Of a DNA stretch of 5,075 nt, positions 1 to 5,075 are shown piece by piece. Positions within the stretch are counted from its first letter, which is position 1, and the number at the start of each line of letters is the position of its first letter. The notes under the pieces were generated by a model. It had not been told where the DNA came from, did not search any database, and saw only the letters and a list, made by a program, of their open reading frames with translations. Made by a program: the position numbers and the translations under genes. Origin of the DNA: Armatimonadota bacterium (GTDB lineage: Bacteria; Sysuimicrobiota; Sysuimicrobiia; Sysuimicrobiales; Kaftiobacteriaceae); contig JAIBHM010000190.1 of assembly GCA_020028535.1 (NCBI GenBank), forward strand, positions 1-5,075, read 5' to 3'.

Positions 1-1166
1 GGTTAGAGCCGGAGTACAGCGGGTTCGTCGGCGCGAGGGCCTCCGCGGAAGGCATCGCCTGGCCGTGCCAGACGAGATCCGCGATCGCCTTGCGGTTCAG
101 GGCCCAGGACAGCGCCTGCCGCACCTCTTTCTTGTCGAAGGGCGGCTTCGTGGAGTTGATGAGGAAGAGGTCGGGGAAGAAGGCGCCGTCGGGGTTGGCC
201 TTGACTTGTGTGGATTGCTTGAAGTCCTTGACCATCTGCAGAGGGACCTGCTCCACCCAATTCAGCTCGCCCTTCTGCAACCCCGTGAGGCGCACCGTGT
301 CGTTGGCAATGGCCTTGAAGATGACACGGTCCACGTAAGGGCGCCCGCTCTTGAAGTAGCGGTCCCAGCGTTGGAGCGTGATGTGGTCGTCCTTCACCCA
401 CTCCACGAGCCTGAAGGGACCGGTGCCGACCGGCTTGAGCTTGGGATCGGACGATTCGATGGCTTTCTTATTGACGACCTCGAGCACCGCGGCCAGCGAG
501 GCGATGAGCCCACCCCAGTTGGGCTTGGTGATGATCCGGATCCTGGTGGGGCTCACCACCTCGGACCCCTCCATCGGCGACAGGAAGACTGCGTTCGCAG
601 CGCCGAGCTTTTTGTCGAAGAGGCGGTCGAACGTGTACTTCACGTCGGCTGCCGAGAATTTCTCGCCGTTGTGGAACCAGGCGTTGTCGACCAGGTCGAA
701 CTCCCAGGTTGTGGGGTTCACCTGTCGCCAGCTCTTGGCGAGTCCGGGGACGAACTTGTAGTTGCGGTCGACGTAGACGAGCTTGCTGAAGACGTTCTGA
801 TAAACCTGCATCGAAGAGTACAGCTCCGCGAACGCGGGATCCATGTTCACGGGTTTGTCGATCGTGGCCGCCGTGATAAACCTGCATCGAAGAGTACAGC
901 TCCGCGAACGCGGGATCCATGTTCACGGGTTTGTCGATCGTGGCCGCCGTGATCGTTCCGCCGCGTTTCGGCGCTGCCAGCGCTGCTGTGGGACGCAGCA
1001 GTGTGCCTTCTACGCCCGCCGAGCGCAGCAACGCGGGAATCGCTCCAGATACAGCCGTGAGCCCACCCAACACGCTCAGCCCGGCGAGCAACTCCCGCCG
1101 GGTGATCAGACCCCGTTTGAACTTGCCGACGAGATCCGCGACCTGTTCTTCTTGCAATCGTTTCAT
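1..1166 (-). pseudogene. Peptide-type ABC transporter substrate-binding protein (SBP family 5), frameshifted by a tandem duplication, 3' end outside window
   Basis: Extracytoplasmic solute-binding protein that would deliver peptides or similar solutes to a Dpp/Opp-type importer. The ATG at 1166 overlaps the peptidase stop (ATGA). Residues 1-65 look like a Tat signal: TRRELL at 22-27, a hydrophobic stretch, then TAALAA before PKRGGT, typical of this family's mature N-terminus. A 76-bp duplication (798-953) shifts the frame after Tyr97; the sequenced frame then gives about 135 unrelated residues and stops at 468-470. With one copy removed, the frame is open from 1166 to base 1 (363 codons, no stops in my hand translation). 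It shows family motifs: WFHNGEKFSAADVKYTF near 138-154, VGTGPFRLVEW at 221-231, and KKEVRQALSWALNRKAIADL towards the left edge. Families of this kind run about 500-600 residues, so the C-terminus lies outside. If the duplication is an artefact, this is an intact gene. Confidence 0.88.
798..953. repeat. Perfect tandem duplication, 76-bp period, inside the substrate-binding protein gene
   Basis: Bases 798-877 and 874-953 are identical over 80 positions and overlap by the 4 bases TGAT, giving a 76-bp period. Identity ends sharply on both sides (797 versus 873 and 878 versus 954 differ). Since 76 is one more than a multiple of three, the extra copy causes a frameshift in the minus-strand gene. 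Each copy encodes the same segment, roughly ITAATIDKP to SSMQVY. Lack of any divergence means the duplication is very recent, maintained by recombination, or artefactual. Confidence 0.97.
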
Positions 1167-2974
1167 CTCCCCACCTCCCCTGTTAGGATGCCTGCCGAGA
1201 TCTCTGCGTTCGCCACACGCGCCGCTTCGCGCAGCGTCCAGATCACGCGGTTCTGTCCTCGCATGAGATGTGCCTGAATGAAACCCCTCGTCTCAGGATG
1301 GGCCGACCCCAGCTGCCTGGCCGGCGCAAGGTCCGGGAGCGGCGGCACCGGCACTGCCGGATCGTGGCGGAAACGGTCGGCTCGCGCGAAGTTCAGTTTG
1401 ACAAGTCGGCGGCCAATGGCCCGTAGTTTGGCATTGGCCGCCCGTAGTTCGGCATTGGCCGCCCGTAGTTCGAAATCGGAAATAGGCCGAGACGCGAGGC
1501 CTGTGGCATGCGCGTAGAACCGATCAAGCGCACCCTCCAGCGCCTCGGTCTCCCGCAGCGCGGGCGAAAAGTCGAAGTACGCACCGGCCGCCTCCTGGTA
1601 GGCCGCCAGCGTCTCCCTGAGCTCCCTGACCGTCGCGCGGAAATCCAGCGGGTGGACGGGCGCGTTGAGGGCGCGCACTACCGCGGTGGCATACGCGCGA
1701 AGGTCGCGCGACAGGTTCGCCTCGTCGAACATCTCGAGTGTGTCACCCTCGGTATGCCAGGCGATGTTGGCACCGCAGCCGCCGACGGGGTAGTATCCCT
1801 TCTCTTCGAGCAGCGCCTTGGGCATCGTGCTGAACAGCATGAAGAATCCGCTCAGGCCCAGATTGTTGAACGACCAGTCGCCGGCGCGATGAGCGCGCTC
1901 CCCGAACGACGGTTTCCCCGTCGCGTCGCGGATCGCCGCCTGCGCGAACGCCTCGGCCTCCGGCATCCAGGAGATGTCCTCGTACTCAGTGGCCCACCTG
2001 CATCCCGGGGAGTCGATGTTCATGTGCGCAAGACAGTTCTCCACGAGGTCGAGCGCGTGCGTGTCGGCGTACCAGGTCGAACCGGCGTAGCGGCCTGTGG
2101 AGTGCCCCGCCCACCACGCCACCCGGAGCGTGCGGCGGAGGTGGTCCCGGTGCGTCCAGAAGACGCGGGCCAGCTCCAGCAGCGCCGCGTCGCCCACGGC
2201 GTTGTCGCCGATTCCAACGTGCCAGGAGTCGATGTGCCCGTGCGCCAGCAGGAAGATCTCCGGCTCCTCGACCCCGCGGATCTCCGCAACGACCACCGGA
2301 CAGCGCATCCATCCCTCGCGCAGCCGCGTGTGCAGCGCTACTTCTAACCCTCCGTCCTGCGCATGGCGGATCAGCCGCTCTCCGTCCGGCCGGTTCACGC
2401 TGACTACCGGCACCGCCGGCTTGCGGGGCAGGGAGTCCAGATCAGGCGCTCCCCAGATAGTCGTGCAGATCATCTCGTGGATGGCCTCACCGGGATGGAT
2501 GAAGACGATGCCGGATGCGCCCCGCTGCTGGATCGTGAGCACTTTCTGTGGAGAAGGAAAGCCCTCGGTGAGCACGACCCGCCCCCGCACGTCCCCCGCA
2601 CCGTTTGACAGCGGCGCGTCGAACGTGTCCGCCGCCGTGCCGTGGCCTGATGGTATGTAGACGGCGTGTCCCCGAAGGGGACCGCCGTCGGTACTAACAG
2701 AGAATGATGGCGTCTTCGCACGCATCATCCGTGGTTCAGGCTCCAGCACCTCCAGTGACGCCTGCTCTGGAATACTGAGATACAGCAGCGGCTCGTGCAC
2801 GGTGTGGGGCACGCCCCACTCCCGGAGCTGTGAGGCGACTTCCCGCGCCGCCGTCCATTCGGCCTCGGTGCCGGATTCGCGCACGAGATCAGCGAAGCGG
2901 CGGATCAGCGCGCGCGGCGCCTCGAGCGAGATGGTCTGCACCAGTTCCGGCTCGATCTGATCGCGATAGGTCAC
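1163..2974 (-). CDS. M28-family zinc metallopeptidase (aminopeptidase-like) with PA-type insert
   Basis: A 603-residue protein of the M28 (aminopeptidase Y/S, carboxypeptidase Q-like) fold, which uses two metal ions to remove residues from peptides. Visible order: an N-terminal segment; a PA-like insert at about 95-215 (GDVRGRVVLTEGF, QQRGASGIVFIHP); the catalytic core at about 235-435; and a helical C-terminal region. Candidate metal ligands are H247 with D249 (AHGHIDSW), D257 (GDNAVGD), D321 (NIDSPG) and H407 (AWHTEGDT). The usual Glu-Glu pair before the GS motif is not found; the segment reads WWAGHSTGRYAGS at 287-299. No signal peptide is seen, so a cytoplasmic enzyme is likely. Residues 501-521 repeat ELRAANA-type heptads. 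The start is GTG, overlapping the regulator's stop as GTGA, with AGGAGG 6 nt upstream. The substrate is unknown; in this operon it may process imported peptides. Family placement is firm, activity inferred. Confidence 0.9.
   Translation of the reverse strand: MTYRDQIEPELVQTISLEAPRALIRRFADLVRESGTEAEWTAAREVASQLREWGVPHTVHEPLLYLSIPEQASLEVLEPEPRMMRAKTPSFSVSTDGGPLRGHAVYIPSGHGTAADTFDAPLSNGAGDVRGRVVLTEGFPSPQKVLTIQQRGASGIVFIHPGEAIHEMICTTIWGAPDLDSLPRKPAVPVVSVNRPDGERLIRHAQDGGLEVALHTRLREGWMRCPVVVAEIRGVEEPEIFLLAHGHIDSWHVGIGDNAVGDAALLELARVFWTHRDHLRRTLRVAWWAGHSTGRYAGSTWYADTHALDLVENCLAHMNIDSPGCRWATEYEDISWMPEAEAFAQAAIRDATGKPSFGERAHRAGDWSFNNLGLSGFFMLFSTMPKALLEEKGYYPVGGCGANIAWHTEGDTLEMFDEANLSRDLRAYATAVVRALNAPVHPLDFRATVRELRETLAAYQEAAGAYFDFSPALRETEALEGALDRFYAHATGLASRPISDFELRAANAELRAANAKLRAIGRRLVKLNFARADRFRHDPAVPVPPLPDLAPARQLGSAHPETRGFIQAHLMRGQNRVIWTLREAARVANAEISAGILTGEVGR
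1173..1178 (-). promoter_or_regulatory. Ribosome binding site of the substrate-binding protein gene
   Basis: GGAGGT on the minus strand, 6 nt before the ATG at 1166-1164, within the last codons of the peptidase gene. It supports this start and translational coupling through the ATGA overlap. Confidence 0.8.
1409..1471. repeat. 21-bp tandem repeat within the peptidase gene, encoding heptads
   Basis: Two identical 21-bp units, 1430-1450 and 1451-1471, preceded by a diverged unit at 1409-1429 that keeps the CCCGTAGTT core. The period is 21 bp, or 7 codons, so the frame is preserved. On the minus strand it encodes ELRAANA, ELRAANA, KLRAIGR (residues about 502-522), with leucines seven residues apart, as expected of a short amphipathic or coiled-coil helix. 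Confidence 0.9.
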
Positions 2975-3474
2975 ACGCGTCCTCCTGCTGCTGCGCGCGT
3001 GGCCTTCCTCGAGCGACGCGGCAGCCAGTCGTAGCTCTGTTTGGGAATCTCGAGCACCAGCGACGTCTCGGTCCGATTCAACCCCGGCACGCGGGCGAGG
3101 TCCTGCATCAGAAAGCGCAGCAGGTCCTGCGTCGTAGGAAGCACAACCTCGATGATGGCGTCGAACGTCCCGGTGGTGATCGCGATGTAGCGCACGGCGT
3201 CGAGCGCGCGCAGGCGGATGAGGGCCTCGTCCATGCGCTGGCGGGCCACGTTGAGGCCGATGATCGCCACGACGTCCATCCCCACCTTGAAGGGGTTGGC
3301 CACTCCGACGATGCGCAGGTAGCCTTCGTCGAGCAGCCGCGTCACCCGCTTGCGGATGGTCCCCTCGACCACACCGAACCTCTCCGCCATCGCACTGTAC
3401 GGCACACGTCCATCATCTTGCAGCGCGCCGATGATCTCGAGGTCGAGCGGGTCGAGCCCTCCGTGGTTGCGCAT
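2971..3474 (-). CDS. Lrp/AsnC-family transcriptional regulator
   Basis: A 167-residue protein of the feast/famine (Lrp/AsnC) family, which binds DNA as a dimer or octamer and responds to amino acids. Residues about 7-52 are the N-terminal helix-turn-helix: LDPLDLEIIGALQDDGR opens it, and AMAERFGVVEGTIRKRVTRL gives the recognition region. Residues about 63-145 are the RAM ligand-binding domain, ending TSLVLEIPKQSYDW. The usual length is 140-165 residues; the last ~17 (PRRSRKATR and onward) form a short basic tail. ATG at 3474, with AGGAGGT 6 nt upstream and a one-base TGATG overlap with the ATPase gene. It sits inside the transport operon between ATPase and peptidase, so it may control this operon and itself. 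Its effector and targets cannot be read from the sequence. Confidence 0.93.
   Translation of the reverse strand: MRNHGGLDPLDLEIIGALQDDGRVPYSAMAERFGVVEGTIRKRVTRLLDEGYLRIVGVANPFKVGMDVVAIIGLNVARQRMDEALIRLRALDAVRYIAITTGTFDAIIEVVLPTTQDLLRFLMQDLARVPGLNRTETSLVLEIPKQSYDWLPRRSRKATRAAAGGRV
2981..2986 (-). promoter_or_regulatory. Ribosome binding site deciding the GTG start of the M28 peptidase
   Basis: AGGAGG on the minus strand, 6 nt before the GTG at 2974-2972. The strong site supports the non-ATG start, which overlaps the regulator stop codon by 4 bases (GTGA). Confidence 0.85.
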
Positions 3475-4469
3475 CAGTGCACCTCCTCCGGTCCCTCGTA
3501 CAGATGACAGGCCACCCGTACTCCCTCGATCGCTCTCAACGCGGGACGCACGGTCCGGCAGACATCCATGACCATCGGACAGCGGTCGGCAAACGGACAG
3601 CCCACTGGCATGTGGAGAGGGGTCGGGACGCCCTCAGAGATCTTGACCAGACGGTCCGCCTGGGCGGGATCGGGATCCGGGACAGCCGCCACCAGCGCCT
3701 GCGTGTACGGATGCTTGGGCCGGCCGATGACCTCCGCGGTCGGACCGATCTCACAGATGGTGCCGAGGTACATCACGGCGGTCGTCGTGCACATGTAGCG
3801 GATCAGCGCGAGGTCGTGGGAGATGTACACCGTCGTCAGACCGCGCCGCCGGGTGAGGTCCCGCATCAGGTTCAGCACACCCGCGCGCACGGAGACGTCG
3901 AGCATCGAGACGGGCTCGTCCGCTACGAGGAGCCGGGGCTCGACCAGCAGGGCCCGCGCGATGACCACCCGCTGCAGTTGCCCTCCGCTGAGGTGGTGCG
4001 GGAACTTCATGAAGAAAGACTCGGGCGGGTCGAGGTGTACCTGGCGCAGGGCGTCGGCCACGCGTTCCACCCGGTCCAGCGTGGAGACGCCCATGTTGTG
4101 GATGATGAGCGGCTCGAGCATCGAACGCAGGATCGTAAACCTCGGGTTGAGCGCCTCGTACGGGTTCTGGAAGATGAACTGCACCTGTCGACGGTAGCCG
4201 AGCAGATCCCGTCCTTCAAGGTCGCTGATATCGCGCCCGGCGAAGCGTATCGCGCCTGAGGTGGGGCGCAGGAGCTTTAGAATGAGTTTGGCGGTGGTCG
4301 TCTTCCCGCACCCGCTCTCGCCCGCGAGGCCGAGGCTCTGCCCCTGTTCAACGTTGAAGGAGACGCCGTTCAGGGCATGCACCAGGCGCCGGCCGCCGAA
4401 GATGGAATCGATCATCCCGGCGTGCAGCGTGTAGTGCTTCTCGAGATTCGCGACCTCGAGCAGCGCCAT
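3474..4469 (-). CDS. dppF: Oligopeptide/dipeptide ABC transporter ATP-binding protein, DppF/OppF type
   Basis: Cytoplasmic ATPase subunit, 331 residues, that pairs with the D-type ATPase to power peptide import. Motifs in order: Walker A GESGCGKTT (50-58), Q-loop Q101 in FQNPYEALNP, signature LSGGQLQR (160-167), Walker B LLVADEP (180-186), D-loop SMLD (188-191) and H-loop H218 in ISHDL. The C-terminal oligopeptide-transporter extension follows: KHPYTQALVAAVP, then GCPFADRCP with C291, C297, C304 and C321, a four-cysteine pattern reported in some family members to hold an iron-sulfur cluster. The ATG at 4469 was chosen over an upstream ATG at 4667: it begins MALLEVANLEKHY as family members do, has GGGAGG 7 nt before it, and overlaps the preceding stop as TGATG. 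The 66 extra upstream codons are Gly/Arg-rich and read through the D-type gene. Substrate specificity cannot be told, so the symbol is by family only. Confidence 0.93.
   Translation of the reverse strand: MALLEVANLEKHYTLHAGMIDSIFGGRRLVHALNGVSFNVEQGQSLGLAGESGCGKTTTAKLILKLLRPTSGAIRFAGRDISDLEGRDLLGYRRQVQFIFQNPYEALNPRFTILRSMLEPLIIHNMGVSTLDRVERVADALRQVHLDPPESFFMKFPHHLSGGQLQRVVIARALLVEPRLLVADEPVSMLDVSVRAGVLNLMRDLTRRRGLTTVYISHDLALIRYMCTTTAVMYLGTICEIGPTAEVIGRPKHPYTQALVAAVPDPDPAQADRLVKISEGVPTPLHMPVGCPFADRCPMVMDVCRTVRPALRAIEGVRVACHLYEGPEEVH
3481..3487 (-). promoter_or_regulatory. Ribosome binding site of the Lrp/AsnC-family regulator gene
   Basis: AGGAGGT on the minus strand, 6 nt before the ATG at 3474-3472, inside the last codons of the upstream ATPase gene. 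It supports translation from the TGATG overlap. Confidence 0.82.
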
Positions 4470-5075
4470 CAGTGCGCCTCCCGGGGTGCGGAACCGACCG
4501 CGTCCCCCGCCATCCGAGCGAACGCCTCGGCAGCCTGGACCCGCAGCGCCGGAGCCTCGTGAGCCCGATGGCACGCGGCCTCCTGTCCGTCGGCGGCGGC
4601 ACGAAGCAACGGGTCCTCCTCCCAGCAGCGCGGAATGGCGAACGGGCATCGGGCGGCGAAGGCGCACCCCTGCGGCGGGTGGGCCAGGTCGGGCGGATAG
4701 CCTTCGATCGGCACCAGGTACTCCTGCTCCGCCCGGAGGCTCGGAAACGCGTTGCGGAGTCCCATGGTGTACGGGTGGCGCGGCTCCGCGAATACCCGGC
4801 GCACCGTACCGGACTCAACGATCCGGCCCGCGTACATCACCGCGACGTCGTCGCAGAGAGTCGCCACCACCGAGATGTCGTGGGTGATCAGCAACAGGCT
4901 CACCCCGAGCGCCTCCCGCAGGTCGCGTAGCGTCTGCAAGACCTGATGCTGGACGATGACGTCCAGCGCCGTCACAGGCTCGTCGGCGATCACGAGCTGC
5001 GGCCGCAGCGCCAGCGCCAGGGCGATGACCGCGCGCTGCTTCATGCCCCCGGAGAGCTCATGAGGATAGAGACGT
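4469..5075 (-). CDS. dppD: Oligopeptide/dipeptide ABC transporter ATP-binding protein, DppD/OppD type (5' end outside window)
   Basis: C-terminal 201 residues of the D-type ATPase partner of the following gene. The frame is open to the right edge and reads RLYPHELSGGMKQRAV, so the internal ATG at 5044 lies within the ABC signature (LSGGMKQR) and is not the start. Next come Walker B LVIADEP, D-loop TALD, and the H-loop His in LLITHDIS. The C-terminal extension has RHPYTMGLRNAFPSL, the GYPPDLAHPPQGCAFAARCP segment, and four cysteines spaced as in the DppF-type protein. Walker A and the Q-loop must lie beyond the right edge. The tail after the last cysteine is about 33 residues and Ala-rich. The stop overlaps the next ATG as TGATG, so the two ATPases are made from one message. 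Permease genes are presumably further upstream, which is inference from the usual operon layout. Confidence 0.93.
   Translation of the reverse strand, partial: RLYPHELSGGMKQRAVIALALALRPQLVIADEPVTALDVIVQHQVLQTLRDLREALGVSLLLITHDISVVATLCDDVAVMYAGRIVESGTVRRVFAEPRHPYTMGLRNAFPSLRAEQEYLVPIEGYPPDLAHPPQGCAFAARCPFAIPRCWEEDPLLRAAADGQEAACHRAHEAPALRVQAAEAFARMAGDAVGSAPREAH
4477..4482 (-). promoter_or_regulatory. Ribosome binding site deciding the start of the DppF-type gene
   Basis: GGGAGG on the minus strand, 7 nt before the ATG at 4469-4467. It favours this start over the in-frame ATG at 4667 and fits coupling at the TGATG overlap. Confidence 0.75.

Noticed and set aside
842..844. Re-initiation at the in-frame ATG downstream of the frameshift to make a C-terminal binding-protein fragment
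   Set aside because: No clear ribosome binding site precedes it, and the product would lack the export signal and the first strand of the fold.
65..952. Long open frame on the plus strand (295 codons)
   Set aside because: It lies antisense to the binding-protein gene, whose minus-strand translation shows clear family motifs. The plus frame has no recognisable domain, and long antisense frames are common in GC-rich coding DNA.
798..953. CRISPR-like repeat or mobile-element end
   Set aside because: There are only two directly abutting copies with no spacers, no terminal inverted repeats and no transposase; the repeat is the gene's own coding sequence.
1508..2347. Long open frame on the plus strand (279 codons) opposite the peptidase
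   Set aside because: Arg/Val/Gly-rich translation with no recognisable motif, antisense to the conserved M28 core; a GC-bias shadow.
4470..4667. 66-codon N-terminal extension of the DppF-type protein
   Set aside because: The extension is low-complexity Gly/Arg/Ser and overlaps the D-type gene in another frame. The ATG at 4469 has a ribosome binding site and gives the normal family N-terminus.
4469..5044. ATG at 5044 as the start of the D-type ATPase
   Set aside because: It falls inside the LSGGMKQR signature, and the open frame continues to the right edge with conserved sequence (RLYPHE), so the gene is simply cut by the window.

Overview
This is a high-GC bacterial window in which every gene is on the minus strand and there are essentially no intergenic bases. 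In the direction of transcription (right to left) it holds: the C-terminal part of an oligopeptide/dipeptide ABC-transporter ATPase (DppD/OppD type, cut by the right edge); a second ATPase (DppF/OppF type); an Lrp/AsnC-family regulator; an M28-family metallopeptidase; and a family 5 peptide-type substrate-binding protein that runs off the left edge. The organism cannot be fixed from this sequence. The GC bias, the Tat-type signal on the binding protein and the compact catabolic operon would fit many soil or sediment lineages.

The genes form one translationally coupled unit. Each junction overlaps (TGATG, TGATG, GTGA, ATGA), and each start has a purine-rich ribosome binding site 6-7 nt upstream, inside the preceding gene. 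No promoter or terminator is visible, so the promoter and the permease genes probably lie beyond the right edge. The likely joint role is peptide uptake and breakdown: the binding protein captures a peptide-like substrate, the D/F ATPases energise import, the signal-less M28 enzyme hydrolyses the substrate inside the cell, and the Lrp-type protein senses an amino acid and adjusts expression. The substrate is not identifiable from sequence.

The most notable anomaly is in the binding-protein gene. A perfect 76-bp tandem duplication (80-bp copies sharing a 4-base TGAT) shifts the reading frame at residue 98. Removing one copy restores a continuous frame from the start codon at 1166 to the left edge. 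It is a recent mutation, a recombination-reversible on/off switch, or an assembly error. Smaller points are an M28 active site in which the usual Glu-Glu pair appears to be replaced by Gly-His, and a 21-bp repeat in the same gene that encodes a heptad-repeat helix. I did not find a clearly novel biological system; the rest is an ordinary peptide-utilisation operon with an unusual gene set and order.
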